Counted from the first letter of the stretch, positions 1 to 9,089 are shown. The stretch is DNA of 64,000 nucleotides from Streptomyces sparsogenes (GCF_001704635.1 NZ_MAXF01000060.1:47233-111232); one strand, 5' to 3'. The notes: a model not told the origin generated them from the sequence alone. Program-made: numbers and translations.

Positions 1-194
1 CGGAAGGCTTCGCGGACCACCTGCTGCGCACGGTCCTCCCCGATGCCGCCTTCCTCGACGCGCACCGCGCCGACGCGCGCCGCGCCGACACGCGCCGCGC
101 CGACGCGGCTCCCGCCGGGGGCGGGCGGGACGGGGGCGCGGGCTCGGATTACAGCACTGAGGACGTGGTCCTGCTCGTCGCCCACTTCGACTGA
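1..194 (+). CDS. PP2C/SpoIIE-type serine phosphatase, C-terminal fragment
   Basis: The open frame enters from the left edge (codons from base 3) and stops at TGA 192-194. The last residues, DYSTEDVVLLVAHFD, match the usual end of SpoIIE/PP2C phosphatase domains, where a D-D-V-A-L-L-V-type strand carries the last metal-binding aspartate. Just before it is a low-complexity stretch made by three 15-base repeats (HRADA, RRADT, RRADA). Only about 63 residues are visible, so the N-terminal sensor domains are unknown. Family assignment rests on this short tail and on streptomycete context, where many such phosphatases act on anti-anti-sigma factors. Moderate confidence. Confidence 0.55.
   Translation, partial: EGFADHLLRTVLPDAAFLDAHRADARRADTRRADAAPAGGGRDGGAGSDYSTEDVVLLVAHFD
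61..105 (+). repeat. 15-bp tandem repeat, three copies, inside the phosphatase tail
   Basis: Three consecutive 15-base units (61-75, 76-90, 91-105) differ at two or fewer positions and keep frame, encoding an Arg/Ala/Asp-rich pentapeptide three times. It looks like an in-frame slippage expansion in a linker rather than a functional domain. Confidence 0.8.
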
Positions 195-254
195 CCGGAC
201 CGGCTGTCGTACCCCCCGCCTACCATGGACACGGTTCAGCGCGAGGAGGATGAC

Positions 255-1742
255 GTGACCGAGGAGCCCACTTCCGAGACCCTGGAGACCCCAGAGGCCG
301 GGGAGCAGCCCATCAAGCAGCGGAAGAACGGCCTTTACCCGGGCGTCTCCGACGAGCTCGCCGAGAACATGAAGTCCGGCTGGGCGGACACCGAGCTGCG
401 CGACCTGGAGCCCATCGAGCAGGCGCCGTACACCGCCCGCCGCCGCGCCGCGCTCTCCGCCCGCTTCCCCGGCGAGCGCCTGGTCATCCCGGCCGGCAAT
501 CTCCGCACCCGTTCCAACGACACCGAGTACGACTTCCGCGCCTCGACGGAGTACGCGTACCTCACCGGCGACCAGACCCACGACGGCGTCCTGGTCCTGG
601 AGCCGACCGGTGCCGAGGGCCACACCGCGACGGTGTACCTGCTGCCGCGCTCCAACCGGGAGAACGGCGAGTTCTGGCTGGACGGCCAGGGCGAGCTGTG
701 GGTCGGCCGCCGCCACAGCCTCACCGAGGCCGAGCGGCTGCTGGGCGTGCCGGCCAGGGACGTCCGCGAGCTCGCCGACGAGCTGCGCGCCGCGACCGGC
801 CCGGTGCGCATCGTGCGCGGCCACGACGCCGGTCTGGAGGCGGCCCTCACCGACAAGGTCACCGCCGAGCGCGACGAGGAGCTGCGGGTGTTCCTCAGCG
901 AGCAGCGCCTGGTCAAGGACGACTTCGAGATCGGCCAGCTGCAGGCGGCCGTCGACTCGACCGTGCGTGGCTTCGAGGACGTGGTCAAGGTCCTCGACAA
1001 GGCCGAGGCCACCTCCGAGCGCTACATCGAGGGCACCTTCTTCCTGCGCGCCCGCGTCGAGGGCAACGCCGTCGGCTACGGCTCCATCTGCGCCTCCGGC
1101 CCGCACGCCACCACGCTCCACTGGGTGCGCAACGACGGCCCGGTCCGCTCCGGGGACCTGCTGCTCCTGGACGCGGGCGTGGAGACCACCACCCTCTACA
1201 CCGCCGACGTGACCCGCACGATGCCCGTCAGCGGCCGCTTCACCCCGCTGCAGCGCAAGATCTACGACGCGGTGTACGAGGCGCAGGAGGCGGGCATCGC
1301 CGCGGTCCGCCCGGGCGCGAAGTACCTCGACTTCCACGAGGCCGCCCAGCGGGTCCTCGCCACCAGGCTGGTCGAGTGGGGGCTGGTCGAGGGGCCCGTC
1401 GAGCGCGTCCTGGAGCTGGGCCTGCAGCGCCGCTGGACGCTCCACGGCACCGGCCACATGCTCGGCATGGACGTCCACGACTGCGCCGCGGCCCGCCGCG
1501 AGGCGTACGCGGAGGGCACCCTGGAGCCCGGCATGTGCCTGACGGTCGAGCCCGGCCTGTACTTCCAGGCCGACGACCTGACCGTCCCGGAGGAGTACCG
1601 GGGCATCGGTGTCCGTATCGAGGACGACATCCTCGTCACCGAGGACGGCAACCGAAACCTGTCCGCCGCGCTGCCGCGCACCGCGGATGACGTCGAGGCC
1701 TGGATGGCCCGGCTGGCCGCGGAGCGGTCGGCCGGGAGCTGA
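255..1742 (+). CDS. pepP: Xaa-Pro aminopeptidase (aminopeptidase P, M24B)
   Basis: Cytosolic metallopeptidase that removes the N-terminal residue from peptides with proline in position two. The N-terminal creatinase-like domain covers roughly the first 230 residues and the pita-bread catalytic domain the rest. Visible metal ligands are Asp in LLLLDAGVE, Asp in YTADVTRT, His in LHGTGHMLGMDVHD, Glu in TVEPGLYF and Glu in GVRIEDDI. The GTG at 255 is chosen because a strong GAGGAGG sits at 243-249, five bases upstream; an in-frame ATG at 225 would add ten residues but has no such site. About 495 residues, normal for the actinobacterial family. Acidic N-terminal tail before the first domain. Confidence 0.93.
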   Translation: MTEEPTSETLETPEAGEQPIKQRKNGLYPGVSDELAENMKSGWADTELRDLEPIEQAPYTARRRAALSARFPGERLVIPAGNLRTRSNDTEYDFRASTEYAYLTGDQTHDGVLVLEPTGAEGHTATVYLLPRSNRENGEFWLDGQGELWVGRRHSLTEAERLLGVPARDVRELADELRAATGPVRIVRGHDAGLEAALTDKVTAERDEELRVFLSEQRLVKDDFEIGQLQAAVDSTVRGFEDVVKVLDKAEATSERYIEGTFFLRARVEGNAVGYGSICASGPHATTLHWVRNDGPVRSGDLLLLDAGVETTTLYTADVTRTMPVSGRFTPLQRKIYDAVYEAQEAGIAAVRPGAKYLDFHEAAQRVLATRLVEWGLVEGPVERVLELGLQRRWTLHGTGHMLGMDVHDCAAARREAYAEGTLEPGMCLTVEPGLYFQADDLTVPEEYRGIGVRIEDDILVTEDGNRNLSAALPRTADDVEAWMARLAAERSAGS

Positions 1743-1895
1743 CCGCCCGCGCGGGCCGGTGAGCCGGCGGCCGGCGGTATCGCCGGCCGCCGCGGCGTGG
1801 TCCCGGGGCGGTGCGGGCCAATCCGGGTGGCAACGCGGGGCTGGTGCGGGGGTCGATGCGTGAGGGTCGACGCGGGGGCTGATGCGGGGGTCAAT

Positions 1896-3503
1896 GTGTG
1901 GGTCGATTCGGCGGAGGCCCTGGGCAGTGACCTCCACCTGGAGCTGGCCGGGACGGGCAGCCGCCGCGCGGCCCTGATGGCGGCGCTGCGCGACGCGATC
2001 CGCGGCGGCCGGCTCGCCCCCGGCACCCGGCTGCCGCCCTACCGCTCGCTCGCCGCCGACCTCGGCCTGGCCCGCAACACCGTCGCCGACGCCTATGCCG
2101 AGCTGGTCGCCGAGGGCTGGCTCACCGCCCGCCAGGGCTCCGGCACCCGCGTCGCCCCCCGCGCCGACCCGCCCCCGCCCAGCAGGCGAGCCGACCGGGC
2201 GAAACCCCTGAAACCCGCGAAACTCACGCAACACACGAAGCCGCCGGGCGAAGGCGGTGTCCGGCGTGCGCCCGCGCGCCCCACCGAGCCCGTCCACAAC
2301 CTGCTGCAGGGCCGGCCAGACGCCGCGTCCTTCCCGCGCGCCGCCTGGCTGGCCTCGGCCCGCCGCGCCCTGACCGCCGCGCCCAACGAGGCCTTCGGCC
2401 CCGGCGACCCGCACGGCCGCCCGGAGCTGCGCCGGGCGCTGGCCGACTATCTGGCCCGGGTGCGGGGCGTGCGCACCGACGCGGGGCGGATCGTCGTGTG
2501 TTCCGGGTACGCCCACGCGCTGCGGCTGCTGGCCGGGACGGGGGCGCTGCGCGGCAGGGCGGCGGTGGAGGCGTACGGCCTCGGCTTCCACCGCTCGCTG
2601 CTGGCCGCCGCCGGGGTCCGTACCGTGCCGCTGCCCCTGGACGCGGACGGCGCGCGCACCGAGGAGCTGGGCTCGCACCCGGGGGTGCGGACGGTCCTGC
2701 TCACCCCGGCGCACCAGTTCCCCACCGGCGGGCCGCTGCACGCGCGGCGGCGGGCGGCCGCCGTGGACTGGGCCCGGGCACGCGGCGGGCTGGTCCTGGA
2801 GGACGACTACGACGGCGAGTTCCGCTACGACCGCAGGCCCGTGGGCGCCGTGCAGGGTCTGGACCCGGACCACGTGCTGTACGTCGGGTCCGTCAGCAAG
2901 AGCCTGTCCCCGGCGCTGCGGCTGGGCTGGATGGTGCTGCCCGACCGCCTCGTCGACGAGGTCCTGGCCGTCAAGGGGGACCGCGAGGGGTGGGTGAGCG
3001 CGCTCGATCAGCTCACGCTCGCCGACTTCATCGAATCGGGCGGGTACGACCGGCACATCCGCCGCATGCGGCAGCGCTACCGCCGCCGCCGCGACCAGCT
3101 GGTGGCCATGCTCGCCGCACACGCCCCGCACATCCGCGTCAGCGGTGTCGCTGCGGGGCTGCACGCGGTGCTCGAGCTGCCGCGCGGCACCGAGCGGTCC
3201 GCCGTACGGGCCGCCGCCTGGCAGGGCCTGGCGCTGGAAGGGCTGGCCGACTACCGCCACCCGGACGCCGAGGGGCCGCACCGGGACGGTCTGGTCGTCG
3301 GCTACGCCACCCCGCCCGACCATTCCTTCGCGGGCGCGCTGGACGCGCTGTGCCGCGCGCTCCCGCCCGACCTCGCGGGTCCAGCGGACTCAGCCGATTC
3401 AGCGGATTCCGCCGATTCAGCGGGTTCAGCCGATGGGTTCAGCTGGTCCGCCACCCCCAGCGGCCACGAGACCCCCAGCGGCTACCAAACCCCCCGCGGC
3501 TAG
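1896..3503 (+). CDS. MocR/PdxR-type regulator: GntR HTH fused to aminotransferase domain
   Basis: An N-terminal GntR winged helix (LMAALRDAIRGGRLAPGTRL, then LARNTVADAYAELVAEGWL) is joined by a Pro/Lys-rich linker to a fold-type-I aminotransferase domain. The PLP lysine is in SVSKSLSPALR and the Asp-Tyr pair in EDDYDGEFRYD. This is the architecture of PdxR/MocR regulators, which bind PLP and control B6 or amino-sugar genes; the target here is not evident. Start is uncertain: GTG 1896 follows a G-rich stretch, but GTG 1860 and 1797 are in frame across imperfect repeats. The C-terminus has a Ser-Ala-Asp repeat and its stop overlaps the convergent next gene's stop. Confidence 0.85.
   Translation: MWVDSAEALGSDLHLELAGTGSRRAALMAALRDAIRGGRLAPGTRLPPYRSLAADLGLARNTVADAYAELVAEGWLTARQGSGTRVAPRADPPPPSRRADRAKPLKPAKLTQHTKPPGEGGVRRAPARPTEPVHNLLQGRPDAASFPRAAWLASARRALTAAPNEAFGPGDPHGRPELRRALADYLARVRGVRTDAGRIVVCSGYAHALRLLAGTGALRGRAAVEAYGLGFHRSLLAAAGVRTVPLPLDADGARTEELGSHPGVRTVLLTPAHQFPTGGPLHARRRAAAVDWARARGGLVLEDDYDGEFRYDRRPVGAVQGLDPDHVLYVGSVSKSLSPALRLGWMVLPDRLVDEVLAVKGDREGWVSALDQLTLADFIESGGYDRHIRRMRQRYRRRRDQLVAMLAAHAPHIRVSGVAAGLHAVLELPRGTERSAVRAAAWQGLALEGLADYRHPDAEGPHRDGLVVGYATPPDHSFAGALDALCRALPPDLAGPADSADSADSADSAGSADGFSWSATPSGHETPSGYQTPRG
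3378..3435 (+). repeat. Short Ser-Ala-Asp coding repeats in the MocR-type protein tail
   Basis: A 9-base unit of the type TCAGCCGAT/TCAGCGGAT is repeated about six times with small changes, giving a SADSADSADSAGSAD tail. It lies after the aminotransferase domain and is probably a disordered, variable extension. Confidence 0.7.
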
Positions 3504-3988
3504 GAGACCCCCATCAGGGAGTCCTCGCGCCACTTGAGGATCTTGTCGAAGCTGACCACCACACCGCCGCGCCCGGGCCGGTCGCGGTAGCGGACATGGT
3601 CGGTCAGCGCCTCGATCAAAAAAAGCCCTCGCCCGTGCTCTGCCTGGGCGGGGGCCGGTTGTCTGGCGGCGGGGTGGGGCTGGGGGCTCTTCTTCCAGTC
3701 CCCCGAGCCCGGGGGGACGGGGCGGCGGGGGAAGCCCGGACCGGAGTCGGTGACCTCGATGCGGCAGGTGTCGCCGTCGATGGAGGCCGTGACTCTGTAG
3801 TCCCCGCCCGCGCCGTCCGCCCCGCCGTGCTCAACCGCGTTGGCACATGCCTCGGAAAGGGCGACCGACAGGTCGTAGGAGATTTCGGGATCGACCCCGG
3901 CTGTCTCCATGGTGCCGAGGAGCAGGCGCCGGGCGAGCGGTACGCTCGCCGCCTCACGCGGCAGATGGAGTGACCACCAGATGCTCAT
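3500..3988 (-). CDS. ATP-binding anti-sigma-type protein (HATPase_c, RsbW-like)
   Basis: A 162-residue stand-alone GHKL ATPase of the RsbW/SpoIIAB class, common in Streptomyces as switch proteins that hold sigma or anti-anti-sigma factors. The N-box LSEACANAVEHGG, the G1 box DSGPGFP and the G2 box GRGLFLIEALTDHV are all visible. There is no transmembrane segment or sensor domain. It is transcribed toward the MocR-type gene and the two stop codons overlap (3500-3503). A PP2C-type phosphatase tail lies 3.3 kb away at the window edge, a functional class that often works with such kinases, but linkage is inference. Start ATG at 3988. Confidence 0.85.
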   Translation of the reverse strand: MSIWWSLHLPREAASVPLARRLLLGTMETAGVDPEISYDLSVALSEACANAVEHGGADGAGGDYRVTASIDGDTCRIEVTDSGPGFPRRPVPPGSGDWKKSPQPHPAARQPAPAQAEHGRGLFLIEALTDHVRYRDRPGRGGVVVSFDKILKWREDSLMGVS

Positions 3989-4189
3989 GCTCCAGCCTCC
4001 CGGCCACGGCTCGACATACCGTTACGTATTGCCTGGGTCCATGGTCCGTAAGCGTGCGATTGACGTGATGCCGCTCATTCGGCGGAAGCGCGAGTTCCGC
4101 ATAGCGGTGTATGGGGCTGTCCGGGTGTGCGGCGGTACGCCCCACCCGCCGTAGGGGAAACGCGGGCCCAGTGGGATGATGGCGCCGCC

Positions 4190-4987
4190 ATGTCTGCCCC
4201 CCACGGCCGTGCCGGAGCCGATCTGCGGATGCTGCGGGCCGCGGTGTTCACCGCGGTCTGCGTCGTGCTGTCCGCGGGCGGGCACATGCTCGCCTCCTGC
4301 GCCACCGTGCCGCTGTGGACCGTGGGCGTGGCCTGTGCGGCGCTGTTCGCGCTGGTCACGCCGCTGGCCGGGCGGGAGCGGTCGCTGCCGGGGATCGCGG
4401 CGCTGCTGGGCGCCGGGCAGCTCGCGCTGCACGTCCTCTTCGCGCTCGGACAGCGCGCCACCCAGCAGCCGGCCATGGACCGGGCCCCGGGCACGGGCGG
4501 CCCCGAGGGCGGGGTGACGGCCCTGGCCGGGAGGCTCCTGTGCGGCTCCGGCCGCGGCCATCTGGACACCGCCACGGCCCACCGGATCGTCACCCACGCC
4601 GGACTCGACCCCGCCGCGGCGGGGAGCACGCCCACCCCGGCGCCCCCGCACGCCGACGCCCTGCTGCCGTCGCTGCCGATGGTGCTCGGCCACCTGCTCG
4701 CCGCCCTCGCCGTCGGCTGGCTGCTGCGGCGCGGCGAGGTCGCCATGTGGCGGGTGGTGCGGCTGTCGGCGGACGGGGCGCGCGGAGTCGCGGAGGCCGC
4801 GCTCGTACGAGCCCTGCGCGCCGCCCTGCGGCTGGTGCGGGCGCTGCGCGCGGCGCTGGACGAGCCGCGCGGCGCGGCCGTGCGCCGGCCGCGCGCTCCG
4901 GAGGACGACGAGGGCGGGGCCGAGACCCTCGTACTCCAGCACAGTGTGATCAGGCGGGGACCGCCGCGCTTCGACCTCGCGGCCTGA
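4190..4987 (+). CDS. Membrane protein of unknown function upstream of the copper block
   Basis: 265 residues. The N-terminal part holds about three hydrophobic helices (AVFTAVCVVLSAGGHMLA, LWTVGVACAALFALVTPLA and a third near ALLGAGQLALHVLFALG), and a fourth appears near MVLGHLLAALAVGWLL. A charged Arg/Ala-rich C-terminal tail follows. I do not recognise a named family. It lies 100 bases upstream of the YcnI-like gene in the same direction, so it may be cotranscribed with the copper genes. Its one visible His/Met-bearing stretch (GHMLASCA) sits in the first helix hairpin. Start ATG at 4190; a longer in-frame opening exists upstream but lacks a ribosome site. Confidence 0.7.
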   Translation: MSAPHGRAGADLRMLRAAVFTAVCVVLSAGGHMLASCATVPLWTVGVACAALFALVTPLAGRERSLPGIAALLGAGQLALHVLFALGQRATQQPAMDRAPGTGGPEGGVTALAGRLLCGSGRGHLDTATAHRIVTHAGLDPAAAGSTPTPAPPHADALLPSLPMVLGHLLAALAVGWLLRRGEVAMWRVVRLSADGARGVAEAALVRALRAALRLVRALRAALDEPRGAAVRRPRAPEDDEGGAETLVLQHSVIRRGPPRFDLAA

Positions 4988-5087
4988 GCGACGCGGCGCA
5001 CTCCGGCGGGGCCGGGGGCGTGCGCGACGTCGCCGCACGCGCGTCACCCACCCACCCTGATCCATTCCTGCCATGGAGTGTTTTGTC

Positions 5088-5846
5088 ATGAACGCCATGC
5101 GTCTTCGCCGTCTTCCGGTCGTCGGCGGCATCGCCGCGTCAGCTCTGGTGCTGCTCGCCGCCTCCCCCGCCTTCGCGCACGTCAGCGTGCAGCCGGGCCA
5201 GGCCGAGCAGGGCACCTACAGCACCATCGCCTTCAAGGTGCCTAACGAGAAGGACGACGCCTCGACCGTCAAGCTGGAGGTCACCCTGCCCGCCGACCAC
5301 CCGCTGGCCTCGGTGATGGCCCAGCCGGTGCCCGGCTGGGACGTGAAGCTCACCAAGACCAAGCTCGCCAAGCCGGTCGAGTCGCACGGCGAGAAGATCA
5401 CGGAAGCGGTCACCAAGGTCACGTGGAGCGGCGGCAAGATCGAGCCGGGCACCTTCCAGCAGTTCCCGCTGTCGGTCGGCGAGCTGCCCCACGACACCGA
5501 CCAGCTCGTCTTCAAGGCCCTCCAGACGTACGACGACAAGGAGGTCGTGCGCTGGATCGAGGCGCCCCAGGAGGGGCAGCCGGAGCCCGAGAACCCGGCG
5601 CCGGTGCTCAAGCTCGTCAAGCCGGCCCAGGACTCCGACAGCCACGGCTCCGCCGCCTCGGGTGACACGGACGGCGACAGCGCCGAGAACGCCAAGGCCG
5701 ACGGCACCGCCGAGAAGGCCGCGGCCGCCTCCGACGACGGCGACAGCAGCGACACCACGGCGCGCGTGCTGGGCATCGCGGGCATCGTCGTCGGCGTCGC
5801 CGGCATCGCCTTCGGCGTGCTGGCCGGCCGCCGCCGCAACGCCTGA
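5088..5846 (+). CDS. ycnI: YcnI-like copper-binding exported protein (DUF1775)
   Basis: 252 residues. A Sec signal peptide ends at SPAFA, so processing would leave His31 as the mature N-terminus (HVSVQPGQAEQG). In the YcnI family this histidine, with a following carboxylate and Trp, forms the Cu(II) site. The DUF1775 domain fills the middle (VKLEVTLPADHPLASV, VPGWDVKLTKTKL, FQQFPLSVGELP). A disordered Asp/Ser/Ala linker then leads to a single C-terminal membrane helix and an Arg-rich cytoplasmic anchor. It starts a run of copper genes. ATG 5088 is preferred because GGAG at 5075-5078 is correctly spaced; the ATG at 5073 overlaps that site. Confidence 0.9.
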   Translation: MNAMRLRRLPVVGGIAASALVLLAASPAFAHVSVQPGQAEQGTYSTIAFKVPNEKDDASTVKLEVTLPADHPLASVMAQPVPGWDVKLTKTKLAKPVESHGEKITEAVTKVTWSGGKIEPGTFQQFPLSVGELPHDTDQLVFKALQTYDDKEVVRWIEAPQEGQPEPENPAPVLKLVKPAQDSDSHGSAASGDTDGDSAENAKADGTAEKAAAASDDGDSSDTTARVLGIAGIVVGVAGIAFGVLAGRRRNA

Positions 5847-5866
5847 GCGCTGACGCGAGGGGGAGT

Positions 5867-5886
5867 GGCGGGCCCGCGGGCCCGCC
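5867..5886. terminator. GC palindrome between ycnI and sco, possible attenuator
   Basis: A perfect 20-base palindrome (GGCGGGCCC, GC, GGGCCCGCC) lies 20 bases after the ycnI stop and 64 bases before sco. With no T-run it may act as a partial terminator or mRNA stabiliser separating the two transcripts. Confidence 0.4.
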
Positions 5887-5949
5887 GCCCCCCGTATCAC
5901 CGATCCACTCCGTACTTCCTTCCTGCACTTCCTTCGGAGAACGAACTCC

Positions 5950-6615
5950 ATGCGCACCACATACCTGGGCGCGGCCCTCGTCACCGCCGCCGCGCTCACC
6001 CTCACCGCCTGCGGCGGCTCCGGCGGCGGCGACGGCGACAAGGCCGAGCAGGCCGCCGAGGTCTCCGGCGGCAACACCAAGCCCGGCCACGCGATCGTCC
6101 TCGACCGCCCCAAGGCCAAGCCCGACCTGGTCCTGACCGACACCGACGGCAAGAAGTACGACCTGGTGAAGGAGACCAAGGGCCGGCCCACCCTGGTCTA
6201 CTTCGGCTACACCTACTGCCCGGACGTCTGCTCCCTGGTCATGAGCAACATCGGCATCGCCGAGAAGAAGCTCCCCAAGGCCGAGCGCGACAAGCTCCAG
6301 GTCGTCTTCGTCACCACCGACCCCGCCCGGGACACCCCCAAGCGGATGCGCTCCTGGCTGGACGGCCAGGGCGGCAAGGACTTCGTCGGGCTGACCGGCG
6401 ACTTCGACACCATCCAGGCCGCCGCGCGGCCGCTGGGCATCCTCGTCGAGAAGCCGAAGAAGGAGAAGGACGGCAGCATCACCGTCAACCACGGCGCCGA
6501 GGTGGTCGGCTTCTCCCCCAAGGACGACAAGAACCACTGGATCTACACCACGGAGACCACGGCCGACCAGTACGCCAAGGACCTGCCGAAGCTCGTCAAG
6601 GGACAGAACCCGTGA
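5950..6615 (+). CDS. sco: Sco copper metallochaperone (lipoprotein, thioredoxin-like)
   Basis: 221 residues. The lipobox LTLTAC puts the lipidated cysteine at 21. The thioredoxin-like SCO1/SenC domain has the copper-binding CPDVC motif (Cys90, Cys94) and the third ligand His181 in TVNHGAEVV. Sco proteins pass Cu(I) to the CuA site of cytochrome oxidase; in Streptomyces lividans the orthologue also serves maturation of the radical copper oxidase GlxA. The last codons overlap the next gene's GTG (GTGA), so the two are translationally coupled. The upstream stop is 100 bases away across a palindrome. Confidence 0.95.
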   Translation: MRTTYLGAALVTAAALTLTACGGSGGGDGDKAEQAAEVSGGNTKPGHAIVLDRPKAKPDLVLTDTDGKKYDLVKETKGRPTLVYFGYTYCPDVCSLVMSNIGIAEKKLPKAERDKLQVVFVTTDPARDTPKRMRSWLDGQGGKDFVGLTGDFDTIQAAARPLGILVEKPKKEKDGSITVNHGAEVVGFSPKDDKNHWIYTTETTADQYAKDLPKLVKGQNP

Positions 6616-7088
6616 CGGGCCCGGCGGCCGGCGCGCGGCGGACGGCCGCCGCCGCGCTCGGCCTGGCCCTGGCCGCCGCCCTCGCCGGCTGCGGCGGGGG
6701 CGGCGGGGGCGGCGACGACCGCCCGGAGCTGTCGGTCAGCGGGGCGTACGTGCCCCAGCCCCCGACACCCGACATGGCCGCCGGCTATGTGACGGTGACC
6801 AACAAGGGCGGCGCCGCCGACCGGCTGACCTCCGTGACCACCCCCCTGGCCGCCGAGGTCACCATGCACACCACCATCGGCACCCGGATGAAGCGGGTGG
6901 CGTCGCTGAAGGTCCCGGCGGACGGGGAGCTCCGGCTGGCCACCGGCGGAGATCATCTGATGCTGACAAACCTCACCCACAAGCCGAAGGTCGGTGACAA
7001 GGTCAGCCTCACCCTGCACTTCGCCTCCTCCGACCCCATCGAGATCAAGGTCCCGGTCGAGCCGACGACGTACCGCCCCAAGGACTGA
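6612..7088 (+). CDS. ecuC: ECuC, PCuAC-type periplasmic copper chaperone (lipoprotein)
   Basis: 158 residues beginning at GTG 6612, which overlaps the sco stop. Lipobox LAGC gives lipidated Cys27. The DUF461/PCuAC domain shows the family copper ligands: His86 (MHTT), Met93 (TRMKR), and the His115-x-Met117 pair (DHLML). The family hands Cu(I) to Sco-type proteins outside the membrane, and its fusion-tight arrangement with sco supports the same role here. A glycine run directly after the lipidated cysteine acts as tether. The only stop-start gap to the next gene is six bases. Confidence 0.93.
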   Translation: MTGPAAGARRTAAAALGLALAAALAGCGGGGGGGDDRPELSVSGAYVPQPPTPDMAAGYVTVTNKGGAADRLTSVTTPLAAEVTMHTTIGTRMKRVASLKVPADGELRLATGGDHLMLTNLTHKPKVGDKVSLTLHFASSDPIEIKVPVEPTTYRPKD

Positions 7089-7094
7089 CACCCG

Positions 7095-9089
7095 ATGACC
7101 ACGCTGCCCCCCTCCGTGACCGCCAGGCGGGCCACCGGGCCCGCCGACCGGCCGGCCCTCGGGCCGACCGCCAGGCGGCTGCTGTCGATCTGCGGTGCCC
7201 TGCTCACCGCGCTGCTGTGCGCGCTCAGCGTCGGCGCGTCCCCCGCGTCCGCGCACGCGGCGCTCACGGCGACGGACCCCGCCGACGGCGCGGTGGTCAA
7301 GACCGCGCCCTCACAGGTGCGGCTCACCTTCTCGGAGGGGGTGCTGCTCTCCCGCGACTCCGTCCGCGTCCTGGACCCGGACGGCAAGCGGGTGGACACC
7401 GGCAGCCCCGCCCATGTGGGCGGCCGGTCGTCGACCGCCGCCGTGGCGCTGCACTCCGGGCTGCCGGACGGCACCTTCACGGTGGCCTGGAAGGTGGTCT
7501 CGGAGGACAGTCACCCGGTGGCGGGGGCGTTCACCTTCTCCATCGGGGCGCCGTCCAAGACCAAGGCGAAGGTGCCCTCGGACGCGGGCCCCGACACCAC
7601 GGTCGAGACGCTGTACGACATCGGGCGGTACGCCGCCTACGGCGGATTCGCGGCGCTCGTCGGCGGCTGTGTCTTCGCCGGGCTGTGCCGCTCCTCCCGA
7701 CCGGTCCAGAAACTCACCGTCGGCGGCTGGGTGACGCTGTTCTCCGCGACCCTGCTGCTGTTGCTGCTGCGCGGCCCGTACACCGACGGGAAGGGCATCG
7801 GCGGGGTCTTCGACCTCGGCGGGCTGGGTGACGTGCTGTCCACCAAGCCGGGCGCGGCGCTGCTGTCGCGGCTGCTGCTGCTCGGCGCGGCGGCGGTCTT
7901 CCTGGCCGTCCTCTTCGGTTCGTACGCGCGCCGCGCGGCCGACGCGGATCCGCGCCGGCGCCAGGACCTGGCGTTCGGGCTCGCCTTTGGCGGCACCGTC
8001 GTCTCGGTGGGCCTCGCGGCGACCTGGGCGATGGCCGAGCACGCCTCGGTCGGCATCCAGTCGGCGCTCGCGATGCCGGTCGACGTGGTCCACATGCTGG
8101 CCGTGGGGGTGTGGCTGGGCGGCCTGGGGGCGCTCGTGGCGACGCTGCGCGCGGGGGAGCCGATCGAACGGGCGGCCGTGCGCCGCTTCTCGCGGCTGGC
8201 CTTCGGCTCGGTCGTCGCCCTCGTCCTCACCGGCGTCTACCAGTCGTGGCGGCAGGTCGGCTCCTGGTCGGCCCTGACCGGCACGGACTACGGGCGCTGG
8301 CTGCTGGTCAAGATCGGCCTGGTGGGGGTGCTCCTCGCCATCGCGGCCGTCTCCCGCCGCTGGACGGCCCGTCTCTCGGACGGACCCGCCGAGACGGCCG
8401 ATGAGACGACCGGCGAGACGACCGCCCAGGTGAACGAGGAGAGCGAAGAGGACGGCGAGAGCGGACAAGACGGCGAGAGCGGCGAGACCGCGGCCGAGCC
8501 CGCCGACCCCGTGCGCACCGCCCAGCTCGCCCGCCAGAAGGCGGCGGTCGCCAAGGCCACCACCCTCCGCAGGCGCTACGGCGACCTCGCGCGCGGCTCG
8601 CTCTACCGCTCCGTCGTGGCCGAGGCGATCGTGGCCGTGGTGCTGCTCGCCGTGGCCACCGTGCTCAGCGGGACCCAGCCCGGCCGGGCCGCGAGCGCGG
8701 GCGCGAAGGCCAGTGGCGCGATCGCGGAGTCCACCCCGTCCGTCGACCCGATCAGCGTGGAGATCCCGTACGACACCGGGCCCAAGAGCGGCCGGGGCAA
8801 GGCGGTCTTCATGCTGGACCCGGCCCTCCCCGGCGACAACCTCGTCCACGTCTTCCTCTTCGACCGGGCCGACCGGCCCGTGGACGCGGAGGAGGTCAAG
8901 GTGTCCCTGACCCTCCCGAAGAAGAACCTCGGCCCGCTGCCGGTGACCCTGGAGCACCTCTCCGCCGGCCACTGGAGCGCGAAGAGCTTCCAGCTGCCCA
9001 TGGGCGGCACCTGGCGGCTCTCCCTGACCGTACGGACCTCCGACATCGACCAGGTGACGGAGACCAGGAACCTGAAGATCGGCCAATGA
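7095..9089 (+). CDS. copCD: CopC-CopD fusion, copper resistance/import membrane protein
   Basis: 664 residues. A Tat-free signal peptide ends at ASA, exposing His54 (HAALTATDPADG), the N-terminal Cu(II) ligand of CopC; the CopC beta-sandwich runs to about residue 150 (SEDSHPVAGAFTFSIG). A CopD membrane domain of about eight helices follows (residues about 170-430), interrupted by an acidic Glu/Thr-rich cytoplasmic loop, one more helix, then a C-terminal extracytoplasmic beta domain (SVEIPYDTGP onward) resembling YtkA-like domains. CopC binds copper outside and CopD moves it through the membrane. The stop overlaps the dtpA start (ATGA), so supply and user are coupled. Confidence 0.92.
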   Translation: MTTLPPSVTARRATGPADRPALGPTARRLLSICGALLTALLCALSVGASPASAHAALTATDPADGAVVKTAPSQVRLTFSEGVLLSRDSVRVLDPDGKRVDTGSPAHVGGRSSTAAVALHSGLPDGTFTVAWKVVSEDSHPVAGAFTFSIGAPSKTKAKVPSDAGPDTTVETLYDIGRYAAYGGFAALVGGCVFAGLCRSSRPVQKLTVGGWVTLFSATLLLLLLRGPYTDGKGIGGVFDLGGLGDVLSTKPGAALLSRLLLLGAAAVFLAVLFGSYARRAADADPRRRQDLAFGLAFGGTVVSVGLAATWAMAEHASVGIQSALAMPVDVVHMLAVGVWLGGLGALVATLRAGEPIERAAVRRFSRLAFGSVVALVLTGVYQSWRQVGSWSALTGTDYGRWLLVKIGLVGVLLAIAAVSRRWTARLSDGPAETADETTGETTAQVNEESEEDGESGQDGESGETAAEPADPVRTAQLARQKAAVAKATTLRRRYGDLARGSLYRSVVAEAIVAVVLLAVATVLSGTQPGRAASAGAKASGAIAESTPSVDPISVEIPYDTGPKSGRGKAVFMLDPALPGDNLVHVFLFDRADRPVDAEEVKVSLTLPKKNLGPLPVTLEHLSAGHWSAKSFQLPMGGTWRLSLTVRTSDIDQVTETRNLKIGQ

